From the NCBI GenBank assembly GCA_965214035.1, contig OZ243932.1, forward strand, positions 930,001 through 994,000: a stretch of DNA of 64,000 bases. Reading direction: 5' to 3'. Made by a program: the position numbers and the translations under genes. Shown in pieces: positions 1 to 10,698 of this stretch. Each line of letters opens with the position of its first letter. Position 1 is the first letter of the stretch. The notes beneath the pieces are model-generated. The model was not told the DNA's origin. It saw only the letters and a list, made by a program, of their open reading frames with translations, and did no database searches. Source of the stretch: JAJDYQ01 sp965214035 (lineage in GTDB: Bacteria; Pseudomonadota; Gammaproteobacteria; JAJDYQ01).

Positions 1-2
1 CC

Positions 3-3000
3 GACGCTGGCAAGAAACTCATTGAGCTATCTGGTGAACCGGCAGGCCTGATGATTGACGATATTCGATTGCTCGCCCTTCAGTCAGGACCCATACATGG
101 GATACCCGATGGTGGCGATCATCGCTCTGTAGCAATTGATCTGTCCTACAGTGGTGCGACAATCATGGCTGATGATATTGTGACTGTGAATGTCGATAGG
201 GTTTTGCTCAGGCAATATGGCGTTGGCACCTTTATCGCGCAAAACAGTGACCTGGCTGCTGACTTCACTATCACAGTAGCTCCGGGTCTGCTTATTTTAT
301 CAGACACGTTATCGGTACGCGAAAGCGGTGGCATGGACAGCTATACGGTGGCGTTGGATACAGAACCAACCGGAAATGTGCAGATTAGTGTGACCTCTGA
401 TGATCCGTTGGCAGCTACGGTGCAGGGACCCACTGGTGCAGCCGGCAGCATGGTGACCCTGACCTTTTCGACAGAGAACTGGAACGAGCCGCAGGTGGTG
501 ACAGTGACGGGTGTTAACGATGGTGTCGAAAACACCAGCCGCGAGCGCACAGTAACCATTAACCACCAGATCGCTGATGGTGACGGTGAACGCTATATCA
601 GCTCTGACACAGTTATTGAATCCGTGATGGTGACGGTGACGGACGACATATCAAGTGTGACCATAACGGAAAGTGGCGACAGTACAACAGTCAGCGAGGT
701 TGGTAGCACAGACAGCTACACCGTAGTGCTGGATACGGAACCAGCCGGGGATGTACACATTATGACCACCTCCCCGATCAATGCGGCAGCCGTAACACCC
801 TCGACCCTGACCTTCACAACAGGAAACTGGAATCAACCGCAAGCAGTAACGGTGATGGGCATTAACGATAACATGGCTATCTCCGACAACAGCCGGATGG
901 CGACAATCACCCATGCCATCAGTATCGGTGACGGTGATGGCTACCCTGTGGGCCTGAGCATAGACAGTGTGGCAGTAACGGTATTAGAGCTTATCACTGC
1001 AACTCTGACACGCGACACTGGTGACAGTATCGGCGAGGGTCAGACCTTGACCTATACCATCACCCTGAGCCGGACGCTGACCACAGGTCAGACACTGACC
1101 TTGCCGCTGGCGTTCACTGGTACAGCAGCTCGCAACACCGATTACTGGGTGACGATTGCGGATGCAGCCGGCGTCAGTGATGACGATTTTTCCTTAAATC
1201 CCCGCATGTCTGCCAATATTGAGTTTACAGCCGGCAGTAGCACGGCGATCCTGACGCTGTATGCGCTGACTGACTTCGTGACCGATCCGGATGAGACAGT
1301 CCATATAGTTTGGGGCTCATCGGAGGACATTACCGGTACAAACCTCCCGTTGCCCCCCACTTTGGTTGAAGATGATGCAGACTTACTCACCATAAGTGAC
1401 ACTCCCTCAGTCACTGTTTCGCTGGATATCAACCCGGAAGAGATACAGATGTCTGATTTTAATAGTGACGGCATGGTTACACTGACACTGATACCGCAAA
1501 ATGTGTCATTCGCTAATGTCGGCAATTCCACTAACAATAATGGGGATGGAGATGAAGTAGGATTGGGAAGCCAGTTGGAGGTTCACGAATTTAGCCTCAT
1601 TACCCTGTCAGGGTTGCCGGGGTTGAGCATCGAAAGAGCTGCTTTTACAGCCATAGATAGCAGTGGTCGGCACGGTGTTCCCTCACATACCTCTCTTGAA
1701 CTTACTCTCTCCTACAGTGGTTCGGGCATCAGCAGCGACCAGCAAGTAGTAGTGACGGTTTCTCCAGAAATGTTACGCCGGGTTATCTCCGAGAATGAAG
1801 CACGCCGCTACCGGGGGGAACCTCTGGCAACCACCTTTACAGTCAGGAATGATATACCACGTGTGAACATCGCTGTACCTGAAGGCAGCATCACGGTTAG
1901 CGAAGCAGGTGATGCACAGGCCTACCTCATGGCTCTGAACACGCAACCAGCCGACAATGTGATTGTTACGGCGACCTCCGGTGACCCATCGCGAGCTACA
2001 GTACAGGCCCTTACCGGTGGTTCACCTGGTGATACAGCGGCCCTGACTTTTACAACGGAAAACTGGAATGAACAGCAGATAGTACTGGTAACAGGTGTGG
2101 ATGACGGCATAGACGATGCCGGCAGCCGGACGACGGTCATCACCCACCGCATTACTACTGATGACGGAGATAGCTATACTGCGGCGGCCCTCGACATAGA
2201 CGATGTCATGGTAACGGTCACTCCAGACACCCGACCGGTCATAAATTTATCGAGTGCGACCTACAATGTTGACGAAGGAAATACACTGACCGTGACGGTT
2301 GAATTGAGCGCCACACTCGGCACCGACCTGAATTTCGATGTAAGTGTTTCCGACTCCGGGCAGACAGCCAGCAGCGGTACGGATGTCAGTGCCACGACTG
2401 TTTCCGGTGTGATCACAGCAGGCGAGACCAGTGCAATGGTAGGCATTCAGACGCTGGAAGATGCCGACGACGAGCGTGACGAAACCTTCAGTATGATGCT
2501 GACTCACTCCTCCGAAGATATCCGCGACGGTGAGACTCTCTCAGCCACTGCTACCATTATCGATGACGACCCGACCACGGTGACTCTGGGCGGTGGCGGC
2601 CCGGTTTCGAGTAACCGTCAAGACTCGGTACAGGTGACAGTGATCCTCAGTCGCCGGCTGTATGCCGGTGAGACAGTGACGGTACCGTTGACAGTAACAG
2701 GGGCAAGGATAACACCGACAGACTACCGGATCACCCTGCCTGACACGAGTTTTTCGCTCAACAGCGGCGTGACGCTGAACACATCCGGGCCTCACAGCAC
2801 CGCTGAACCAGCGGTAGTATTCGACGGACATGACAGCAATACAGTGCAGGAAGCAACCCTGCTGGTAGCAGCGACAGAGGGCTTTGCCAGCGCTGGCGTT
2901 GAGGAACAACTGAACATCGGTTTCGGCAGTGGCGCACGGGCAGTGATGAGCAATCTGGATCGGGCTTCCGGCACAGGGGCGGACGGCACAACAGCTACCG

Positions 3001-6000
3001 GCAGCGCATCAGTCACCATAACCAACAACGATGCAGCCGCACTGATACTGTCCAGGAACTTACTTTCAGTGACCGAAGGTACCAACGACAGCTACACGGT
3101 AACACTGGCGGCCCGACCGACAGCCAATGTAAATGTAGAGGTCTCTATCCTGGGCGATTCTGGTGCCGACCTGACTCTGGACGATACCAGCCTGACATTT
3201 ACAACAGCCAACTGGGATACAGCACAGACAGTAATGGTTACAGTGGGGCAGGACGATGATGGAATGGATAATATACTGCTACTGCAGCACATCGGCGCAG
3301 GTGGTGGCTATGATTTGGCGAGTGCCGCCATAATAACCGTGATGGTCATCGATGACGACGAAGCAGGAGTGACTGTCATGCAAAGCGGCGGCGATACCAC
3401 AGTCAGCGAGGATGGCACAGTCACAGACAACTACACAGTGGTACTGGACACACAGCCGGTCGCAGACGTGGTGATTACAATGGGGATAGAACCGGCCACT
3501 GCGGCTGCAGTGAACCCGACCAGCCTGACCTTCACGACAGCCGACTGGAGAACACCGAAGCCAGTGGCAGTAACAGGCCTGAATGACGATATCGACAACC
3601 CCGGTAATGTACGCACGGCGACCATTGCCCATACCATCAGCACGGGTGACGGTGTCGAATACGGATCGGACAACCTGACGATCAACTCCATCACAGTTAC
3701 AGTGACAGACGATGATGACCCGACGGTGAACTTCAATCTCAGCGAGATCGAAGCCAGTGAACAGACGGCAGGTATCGAAGGCAGCCTCACGGTAACCGTA
3801 GAAAACCCACAGCCGATCGACTTGAACATCGGTTACACCATATCGACCGGCAGCACGGCCACATCCGGTACGGACTACACCGGGCTGAGCGGCAGTGTCA
3901 CCATCCCGGCAGGCGAGAGCAGCGCGGCCATTGATATAACCATCATTGACGACAGGATCGACGATGATGACGAAACGATCATCCTGATGCTGTCGGACGG
4001 TACCGGCTATGTCACGAGAGGCAGCAACACAGTGACCATAACCATCGCCGACAATGACATGGCGGCGCTGCTGCTGGCCCCATCATCCCTGACCGTCATC
4101 GAAGAAAGCAATGCAGGCTACACGGTAGCACTGGCCACCGAACCGACCGACAGCGTGACGATTTCCATCACAGGCCACTCCAGTGCCGGCCTGAACCTGA
4201 GTGGTGCTGGTCTGAGCGGCTCCAGTTTGACATTTACAACCGGCAACTGGGATCAGACCCGGATGATAACCATCATGGCACGCGACGACGACGATAGCCA
4301 GAACAGCGAAGCAATACTGACGCACAGAGCCAATGGTGGAGGCTATGACTCAGTGGTCGGCAATATAACGGTCAACATCACTGACAACGATGCTCCGGGT
4401 CTGGTGGTCGAACCAACAACCCTGACAGTCAATGAAGGCAGCGACACCGGTTATACAATACAACTCGCGACCCGACCGGCGGGTGATGTAACAGTCACCG
4501 TTAATATCCAGGCCGACAGCGACCTGATTGCGAATGATCCCGAACTGACATTTACTGTGGGCAACTGGAATCAGGCACAGACAGTGACGATCACAGCCGG
4601 CCCGGACGACGACGCGGTAGATGATACAGCCGTGATGCTGAGCCATACGGCAGCCGGTGGTGGCTACAATTCAGTAGCGGCGAATGTAGAGGTCAATACC
4701 AGAGACAGCGATACAGCGGAGCTGATACTGGAACCAACCGGGCTGACGATTAACGAGAACAGCCGCGAGACCTACACCGTGATACTGGCGACCGAACCGA
4801 CAGCGAACGTAACAGTCTCGGTCACGGGCCAGGCTGGCACCGACCTGATGTTGAGCGGTACCGGCCTGAACGGATCCAGTCTGACATTTACAAGGCGCAA
4901 CTGGAATGAAACCCAGACAGTGACCGTCATGGCGGATGAAGACCTTGACGGTAATGATGATGGCCCGATAACCCTGAGCCACCGTGCGGATGGCGGCGAC
5001 TACAGCGGACTGATGTCGGGACTTGAAGTGACAATAATAGACAACGATGTACCGGGGGTAGCGACCAGCCCCAACAATCTGGAAGTTTCCGAATCCGCTG
5101 GTGTTGCCATATACACAGTCAGGCTGAACACCCGGCCGGACAGAGATGTAGTGATTACAGCGACCTCCGATACAGTGACAGCGGCCATGGTCGATACCGA
5201 TGCGGACACCGATGGCAGCCAGAGCAGGCTGACATTCACAGTGGACAACTGGAACCAGCTGCAGAGAGTGACAGTGACGGGCGTCAACGATGCGATTGAC
5301 AACGCCGGTGATGCACGCACAGTGACCATTGACCACATCATTACTGCTGGCGATGGTGGTGACTATACAAATGCCCGGGAAATCGGTTCAGTAGCGGTCA
5401 CAGTAGCCGATGACGACACCGCCGGTGTTGCTGTCAGTGAAGACACAGTGACCATTGCCGAGGCCGACGGCGCACTGATATACACGATCAACCTGACCTC
5501 GCGACCCGCCGGCAATGTACAGATTACAGCAACCTCTGCTGAGCCGACATCAGTCATGTTACAGACCGGCGGGCCGGTCATTCTGAGTTTCACATCCAAC
5601 AACTGGAACCAGCCACAGACAGTGACCGCGACCGCTGTGGACGACGACATAGACAACGACGACACGCGCACGGTGCGCATCGGGCATGTCATTACTACCG
5701 GCGATGGTGATGGCTATCCACGAAATGGCCTGAACCCGGCCTCCGTAACAGTGATGCTGACAGACGATGATACGGCAGGAGTCAACATCAGTGAAGAAGC
5801 CATCATGGTTGAAGAAGGCAATGGTGCGACGACCGACAGCTATACAATAGTACTCACCTCACAACCGGTATCGGACGTAGAGATTATGGTGAACTCCGGT
5901 GATCCGTCAGCCCTTCTGATACAGGCCCCGGCCGGCTCAATCGGCCTGACATTCACATCGGCAAACTGGGATCAACCACAGAGAGTGACAGCGATGAGCG

Positions 6001-9000
6001 TCAACAACGCTATCGACGATATCGATGTGCGTGTGGTCAATATCCGGCACAGCATCAGCACCGCTGCCAGTGGCGGCTACCCCAGCAGCCGAATGATTGC
6101 CCCCGTAACAGTGACAGTGACGGACGACGAGGCAGATGCAGCCCTGGTATTTAGCCGGCACACAATATCGGTCATTGAAGAGACAAACCAAAGCTACACA
6201 GTGAGGCTGACGAGCCAGCCAACGGCAAATGTGACAGTGACCGTCAGCGCAACCGGCCTGACCGTCGATACCGACATGGGCACTGATGGTAACCAGAACA
6301 GACTGATTTTTACCGACATAAACTGGAATACAGCACAGACAGTGACCATCACAGCAGAGTCGGACCCCGACAGCGACGACAACAATACATCGTTGATGCA
6401 CACAGCAATGGGGGGCGATTATGACGGCCTGACGGGCTCAGTAGCAGTCAGCATTATCGATGACGACAAGAATGCCGGCGTGACCATCGAACAAACCGGT
6501 ATCACGATTACAGAAGGACAGACAGGCGGCTATACGGTAGAACTGGATGCCCAACCAGATAGCAGCATAGTCATCATGGTGGATTCCGACATAAATGCCA
6601 TAGCCGCGGTAACACCGACAACTCTGACCTTCTCGACAACCAACTGGAGCATCCCGCAAAGAATAACAGTGACAGGAGTGAACGACGATATAGACAATGC
6701 CGGTGACGCACGCACAGCGACCATCAGCCACATCATCACCACCGGTGACAGCGGTGGCTATACGCCCACCAGCCCGACCATCGATACAGTCACGGTCACA
6801 GTGACTGACAACGATCAGGCAGAGCTGATATTCGGGCAGGACACACTGCCTGTCATTGAGAACGGTGCCAGCGGCCTGTATGCGGTGACGCTGGCGACCA
6901 TGCCGACTGGAGAAGTGAACATTGTCATCAGTGGACAGGCCGGTACCGACCTCACTATTGATACCGATCCGGATACTGCCGGCAATCAGGACACACTGAT
7001 ATTCACACCGATAAACTGGAACAACCCGCAGACAGTAACAGTAACAGCGGGCATGGATAACGACAGAGACGACGACAGCGTGACACTGACCCACAGAGCC
7101 TCGAATGGTGGCTACGACAGAGTGACCGGAACGGTGGTAGTCAATGTTACCGATGACGACAAAGATACAGGCGTCAGCATCAACCGGGCCAACGTCACGG
7201 TAGGCGAGGGTGGCACAGCCAGTTATACCGTGGTACTCGATAAACAACCGACCAGTGGCGAGACAGTGACCATCACCATGGCATCCGCAATGACGACTGT
7301 CGCCACGGTAACACCGACAACTCTGACCTTCTCGACAGCCAACTGGAGCATCCGGCAAAGAATAACGGTGACAGGAGTGCAGGATAATATCGACAATGGA
7401 GAACGCAGGATAACGGTCACACACAACATATCATCCTCCCTTGGTGGCTCCGCTGCCTACAACATCCTGCCCGCACAGACAGTGACCGTAACGGTAACCG
7501 ACGACGACGAAGCAGGCCTGATATTCGGACAGCTATCCGGCCCCAACAGAATATCCGTCATAGAAGATAGCGACAGCAGCGCCTACACAGTAAATCTGGC
7601 GACCATACCGACAGCGAATGTGACAGTGACCATCACCGGCAATGCCGGCACCGACCTGGCACTGAGCGACAACCAACTGATATTCATGGTAACCAACTGG
7701 GACCAGCCACAGGAAATACTGGTGACGGCAAATAGCGACCCCGACAGCAACAACGACAGAGTGACACTGACGCACACAGCCGAAGGTGGCGGCTATGACA
7801 CAGTGGCAGAGGCAATAGCGGTCAATATCGCCGATGATGAAAGCATGACCGCCGGCGTAACCACCAGCCCGTCAGCCATCAGAGTCAATGAAAACGGCGG
7901 AATAGCCAGCTACACCGTAGTGCTGGATGCCCCACCGATGGCCAATGTGGTCATCACAGTGGCCTCCTCCGATGAAGACGTGATGACAGTAAGCCCGACC
8001 AGTCTGATCTTTACCCCGCTGAACTGGGGCATAGAACAGGCGGTCACAGTGATCGGCATTGATGATGGTACCGACACACCGGTCAGCCGCACGGCAACCA
8101 GCCGTCATGCCATTGCCAACAACGGCGGCGATGGTGCAGGCTACCCGGACGATGGCAGCCTGATGATTGACCCTGTGGCAGTGACAGTGACGAGTGCTGC
8201 ACAACTGACCACCAACAACACTCTGACGGCACAGGAGATGGAAATGCAGACAGCCCAACAGACCTGGTTACCGCGCTTTGGCCTGACAGCGATGCAGCAT
8301 GTACTATCGGGCCTGAACTACCGATTCTCAGTGGTTGATCCGCCGCCGGGCCTGTCCGGCAACCTGAACGGCCTGCCGAACATTAGCCATGCACCGATGG
8401 CAAAAGCAAACCTGCGTGGCCTGGGTGCAGATGGTTTTGGTCATGGTCATACCAACAAAGATGGCTTTGGTGCCGGTTCAGTTGATCGCCTGTTCAACCT
8501 GTCACGGTCATGGTCGTTATCGCTGCAAAACATGCTGCGTGGCAGCCACTTCATGTACAGCGACAAAGACAGCGTGTCAATCTGGGGCAGGGTACTGTAC
8601 TCACAGTACGAAGACAAAGCGGATGGTGTTCTGGTAACAGGCGATGTAACGACCGGCATCCTGGGTGTGGACAGCGACAACGGGCGCACACTGACCGGCA
8701 TGGCACTATCGTACAGCGATGGTAAGAGCGACTGGAAAGGCACCCTGGGCCAAGGCAAACTAACGAGCACCCTGACATCGCTGATACCGTATATTCAACA
8801 CACCGTAGCGGACCGCCTGCAAGTCTGGGCAGCGGCAGGCTACGGTCGTGGCGATCTGAAGCAAACCTCCACCACATCGGCAGACACAAGGCAAAGCCTT
8901 GAGCAGATATCGGCATCGGCAGGTTTACGCGGCACACTGCTGGAACACCCCGGCCTGACACTGGCACTGATTTCGGATGCGACCCTGGTATATAACAAAC

Positions 9001-9680
9001 TGCATGACTCCATCCATGCGTCGGGTATGGAAACCAACATACGGCGATTACGCATGGGTCTGGAATGGTCCTGGCAATTACCGCAGGAAGACGGAGGCCG
9101 GCTGATTCCGCGGCTGGAACTGGGTGTTCTGCATGATGATGGAGATACTCAGGGTGGTCTGGGTACGGAACTGGGTGGTGGTGTGAGCTGGGAATCACCC
9201 TCCAGAGGTCTGACCCTGGAACTGCTGGCCCGCCGCCTGCTGCACCATCAAGCATCGGCGCGTCGCGAATGGGGCCTGTCAGGGGCACTGCGCCTTGACA
9301 CGAGACCGGACTCAGCGCATGGCCTGTCACTCAGCCTGCATCAGGAATATGGCAACGCACCGGCATCCGGCGGGCTGGACAGACTGCTATCGGGAACCCT
9401 GTCCGACTCATTGACCGACAACCCGTCAGAACCGGGGGCCATAGCAAGGCGTTGGAAACTCAATGGTGAATGGGGGCTTGCCCTCGATAATGGAGCCACA
9501 GGCATACCCTATGCGGGCCTGTCCTCATCCGGTTCACAACGCGAACTGAGCCTCGGTTTACGCCTGCTATCGATATCCGGTGGACTGCGTAAAGAGCTGG
9601 ATATGAGAGCAGTTCAGCAACAGGAAAGCAACGGCAAAGCCAACCACAAAATCGGTGCCGAAATGAAGTTGAGCTGGTAG
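3..9680 (+). CDS. Giant Calx-beta-repeat autotransporter-like protein, 5' end outside the window
   Basis: The frame is open from base 3 with no stop before the first ATG at 51, so the gene starts left of the window; at least 3209 residues are visible. Seventeen copies of an 'LTF...NW...Q.VTVTG.NDD' signature mark tandem beta-sandwich repeats of about 100-120 residues, each ending in acidic 'VTVTDDD'-type loops, as in calcium-binding Calx-beta domains. From about residue 2724 the repeats give way to a linker (AQQTWLPRFG) and a C-terminal domain of about 485 residues with alternating hydrophobic/aromatic strands, ending in KLSW. The terminal aromatic residue is typical of outer-membrane barrels. 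I infer a type V-like surface protein with a long repeat passenger. It has no RTX nonapeptides. It shares the barrel family with the two giant genes downstream (18206-32056 and 34198-42582) but is more diverged from them. Coding is certain; adhesion or barrier function is inference. Confidence 0.88.
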   Translation, partial: DAGKKLIELSGEPAGLMIDDIRLLALQSGPIHGIPDGGDHRSVAIDLSYSGATIMADDIVTVNVDRVLLRQYGVGTFIAQNSDLAADFTITVAPGLLILSDTLSVRESGGMDSYTVALDTEPTGNVQISVTSDDPLAATVQGPTGAAGSMVTLTFSTENWNEPQVVTVTGVNDGVENTSRERTVTINHQIADGDGERYISSDTVIESVMVTVTDDISSVTITESGDSTTVSEVGSTDSYTVVLDTEPAGDVHIMTTSPINAAAVTPSTLTFTTGNWNQPQAVTVMGINDNMAISDNSRMATITHAISIGDGDGYPVGLSIDSVAVTVLELITATLTRDTGDSIGEGQTLTYTITLSRTLTTGQTLTLPLAFTGTAARNTDYWVTIADAAGVSDDDFSLNPRMSANIEFTAGSSTAILTLYALTDFVTDPDETVHIVWGSSEDITGTNLPLPPTLVEDDADLLTISDTPSVTVSLDINPEEIQMSDFNSDGMVTLTLIPQNVSFANVGNSTNNNGDGDEVGLGSQLEVHEFSLITLSGLPGLSIERAAFTAIDSSGRHGVPSHTSLELTLSYSGSGISSDQQVVVTVSPEMLRRVISENEARRYRGEPLATTFTVRNDIPRVNIAVPEGSITVSEAGDAQAYLMALNTQPADNVIVTATSGDPSRATVQALTGGSPGDTAALTFTTENWNEQQIVLVTGVDDGIDDAGSRTTVITHRITTDDGDSYTAAALDIDDVMVTVTPDTRPVINLSSATYNVDEGNTLTVTVELSATLGTDLNFDVSVSDSGQTASSGTDVSATTVSGVITAGETSAMVGIQTLEDADDERDETFSMMLTHSSEDIRDGETLSATATIIDDDPTTVTLGGGGPVSSNRQDSVQVTVILSRRLYAGETVTVPLTVTGARITPTDYRITLPDTSFSLNSGVTLNTSGPHSTAEPAVVFDGHDSNTVQEATLLVAATEGFASAGVEEQLNIGFGSGARAVMSNLDRASGTGADGTTATGSASVTITNNDAAALILSRNLLSVTEGTNDSYTVTLAARPTANVNVEVSILGDSGADLTLDDTSLTFTTANWDTAQTVMVTVGQDDDGMDNILLLQHIGAGGGYDLASAAIITVMVIDDDEAGVTVMQSGGDTTVSEDGTVTDNYTVVLDTQPVADVVITMGIEPATAAAVNPTSLTFTTADWRTPKPVAVTGLNDDIDNPGNVRTATIAHTISTGDGVEYGSDNLTINSITVTVTDDDDPTVNFNLSEIEASEQTAGIEGSLTVTVENPQPIDLNIGYTISTGSTATSGTDYTGLSGSVTIPAGESSAAIDITIIDDRIDDDDETIILMLSDGTGYVTRGSNTVTITIADNDMAALLLAPSSLTVIEESNAGYTVALATEPTDSVTISITGHSSAGLNLSGAGLSGSSLTFTTGNWDQTRMITIMARDDDDSQNSEAILTHRANGGGYDSVVGNITVNITDNDAPGLVVEPTTLTVNEGSDTGYTIQLATRPAGDVTVTVNIQADSDLIANDPELTFTVGNWNQAQTVTITAGPDDDAVDDTAVMLSHTAAGGGYNSVAANVEVNTRDSDTAELILEPTGLTINENSRETYTVILATEPTANVTVSVTGQAGTDLMLSGTGLNGSSLTFTRRNWNETQTVTVMADEDLDGNDDGPITLSHRADGGDYSGLMSGLEVTIIDNDVPGVATSPNNLEVSESAGVAIYTVRLNTRPDRDVVITATSDTVTAAMVDTDADTDGSQSRLTFTVDNWNQLQRVTVTGVNDAIDNAGDARTVTIDHIITAGDGGDYTNAREIGSVAVTVADDDTAGVAVSEDTVTIAEADGALIYTINLTSRPAGNVQITATSAEPTSVMLQTGGPVILSFTSNNWNQPQTVTATAVDDDIDNDDTRTVRIGHVITTGDGDGYPRNGLNPASVTVMLTDDDTAGVNISEEAIMVEEGNGATTDSYTIVLTSQPVSDVEIMVNSGDPSALLIQAPAGSIGLTFTSANWDQPQRVTAMSVNNAIDDIDVRVVNIRHSISTAASGGYPSSRMIAPVTVTVTDDEADAALVFSRHTISVIEETNQSYTVRLTSQPTANVTVTVSATGLTVDTDMGTDGNQNRLIFTDINWNTAQTVTITAESDPDSDDNNTSLMHTAMGGDYDGLTGSVAVSIIDDDKNAGVTIEQTGITITEGQTGGYTVELDAQPDSSIVIMVDSDINAIAAVTPTTLTFSTTNWSIPQRITVTGVNDDIDNAGDARTATISHIITTGDSGGYTPTSPTIDTVTVTVTDNDQAELIFGQDTLPVIENGASGLYAVTLATMPTGEVNIVISGQAGTDLTIDTDPDTAGNQDTLIFTPINWNNPQTVTVTAGMDNDRDDDSVTLTHRASNGGYDRVTGTVVVNVTDDDKDTGVSINRANVTVGEGGTASYTVVLDKQPTSGETVTITMASAMTTVATVTPTTLTFSTANWSIRQRITVTGVQDNIDNGERRITVTHNISSSLGGSAAYNILPAQTVTVTVTDDDEAGLIFGQLSGPNRISVIEDSDSSAYTVNLATIPTANVTVTITGNAGTDLALSDNQLIFMVTNWDQPQEILVTANSDPDSNNDRVTLTHTAEGGGYDTVAEAIAVNIADDESMTAGVTTSPSAIRVNENGGIASYTVVLDAPPMANVVITVASSDEDVMTVSPTSLIFTPLNWGIEQAVTVIGIDDGTDTPVSRTATSRHAIANNGGDGAGYPDDGSLMIDPVAVTVTSAAQLTTNNTLTAQEMEMQTAQQTWLPRFGLTAMQHVLSGLNYRFSVVDPPPGLSGNLNGLPNISHAPMAKANLRGLGADGFGHGHTNKDGFGAGSVDRLFNLSRSWSLSLQNMLRGSHFMYSDKDSVSIWGRVLYSQYEDKADGVLVTGDVTTGILGVDSDNGRTLTGMALSYSDGKSDWKGTLGQGKLTSTLTSLIPYIQHTVADRLQVWAAAGYGRGDLKQTSTTSADTRQSLEQISASAGLRGTLLEHPGLTLALISDATLVYNKLHDSIHASGMETNIRRLRMGLEWSWQLPQEDGGRLIPRLELGVLHDDGDTQGGLGTELGGGVSWESPSRGLTLELLARRLLHHQASARREWGLSGALRLDTRPDSAHGLSLSLHQEYGNAPASGGLDRLLSGTLSDSLTDNPSEPGAIARRWKLNGEWGLALDNGATGIPYAGLSSSGSQRELSLGLRLLSISGGLRKELDMRAVQQQESNGKANHKIGAEMKLSW

Positions 9681-9743
9681 CGACAAACACCGTTTTCCGG
9701 GGCCATAGACACCACCGGATGGACTCATATAACGACAAACAGG

Positions 9744-10025
9744 CTACAAACCACTCTTCTGCTGCTGTAGCTTCCGGGCAAGATCAAGTAAAGCCTTACG
9801 CGCCAGCCTCTCCAGCTCCGGCATGATGATCGGCAAAGCCTGCTCGACCAGTTGACTGGCCTGAGCGTCGGCGGTTTGCTCTGTATTCGATTCACTGGCA
9901 GCCGTGTTATCCACAGTGGCAGCAGCGGAAGACCCGGAAGAAGATGCCATGCCCGGCGCAAGCGGCCCCAGACTGACCACATCGGTCAATACCGGGATAT
10001 TTCGGTTGGCAGGCTTACCTTTCAT
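9744..10025 (-). CDS. Small conserved protein with N-terminal IPVLTDVV motif
   Basis: A 93-residue protein. It starts with a short basic segment and 'IPVLTDVV', followed by a Ser/Ala/Thr-rich low-complexity linker and a C-terminal amphipathic helix rich in Leu, Glu, Arg and Lys. This layout resembles the DUF2486-type small proteins often found beside holC in proteobacteria. It lies on the same strand as holC and pepA, separated from holC by transposase and methyltransferase remnants, which supports an ancestral holC neighbour. There is no signal peptide or membrane segment, and I know of no biochemical function. It is convergent with the giant gene ending at 9680. I see no strong Shine-Dalgarno before the ATG at 10025. 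Confidence 0.6.
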   Translation of the reverse strand: MKGKPANRNIPVLTDVVSLGPLAPGMASSSGSSAAATVDNTAASESNTEQTADAQASQLVEQALPIIMPELERLARKALLDLARKLQQQKSGL

Positions 10026-10071
10026 ATGGGCATTATATAGATAGTGTCGGCGGAATGATGTATTAGTGTTT

Positions 10072-10506
10072 TCAAGTTCCGCCAGTTTGGGAGATGCAAT
10101 CCATCGTTGTTTTCAGATAATGCGACATAGTGGGATCGCAATGCAGGTAAATGGAGCCTGTCTGTTTCAGGAGACGCCGGCACTCAATCAGGCGAATCGC
10201 CATGTAGGCCAGATAAGCGAAGTTATATGGCTTACCGATGCCTTTGATGCCGTTCAGGTAATGGTATAGATCGGGCTGGTCTTCCCGGATGGTTTGCACC
10301 CATTCATCTTTCAGGTCTTCTTCCCGGAAGACATCCTTGAAGCTGGCTTCCTCGGCACTCGAACCGATCGGTGCGGTAAATTTCTTGTTTTTATTGAACG
10401 GCGGGTCCAGATAAATCAGATCGATGCACTCTGAATTGATGCCCCGCATAATGTCCAGATTGTCATCGCAGAAGACAGTGCGGTTTTTAATGTTGCATTC
10501 ACTCAT
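10072..10506 (-). pseudogene. Truncated beta-class DNA methyltransferase, N-terminal fragment
   Basis: About 144 residues starting at the ATG ending at 10506 (MSECNIKN). The sequence shows 'FCDDNLDIM', the catalytic motif IV 'LDPPFN', and 'GSIYLHCDPTMSHYLK', the order found in the N-terminal half of type III or beta-class amino-methyltransferases acting on adenine or cytosine in DNA. Such enzymes are usually several hundred residues long and carry the SAM-binding FxGxG motif near the C-terminus. Here the similarity stops after 'HYLKTTMD' and a stop follows within about ten residues, so the SAM site is missing and the product should be inactive. The start codon overlaps the end of a transposase remnant as ATGA. 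No restriction partner is visible. It is probably the residue of an inserted modification gene. Confidence 0.75.
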
Positions 10507-10690
10507 GCCGTCAACTCCTGATACCCTGGCCGCTTCTGCTCCATGCCCTTTGCGAGACAAGCGATCTGAACGATGGTATCGCGTCCCCGGATACTATGCC
10601 GTCCTGCAAACTCCCCTGCATATCTGTCCGGGTGTTTCTCTGACAGGTGGTGGTAAATACCATGATAGCAGGAAATCCGGATTGCCCCGC
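10503..10690 (-). pseudogene. IS1595-family (ISXO2-like) transposase C-terminal remnant
   Basis: Reading the minus strand in the frame that ends with TGA at 10503 gives about 60 codons, including 'YHHLSEKHPDRYAGEF', 'GRDTIVQIACLAKGM' and 'YQELTA'. These match the way ISXO2-like DDE transposases end (YHHVSxKHLxRYxxEF...YxxL). The frame closes at a TGA near 10703, so the DDE catalytic core is gone. I found no terminal inverted repeats. It sits between holC and a truncated methyltransferase, marking an old insertion or deletion scar beside the pepA-holC operon. Confidence 0.6.
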
Positions 10691-10698
10691 AACCTTCA

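Noticed and set aside
3..9680. RTX toxin or RTX adhesin
   Set aside because: No GGxGxDxxx nonapeptide arrays; the C-terminus is a barrel with terminal Trp rather than a type I secretion signal.
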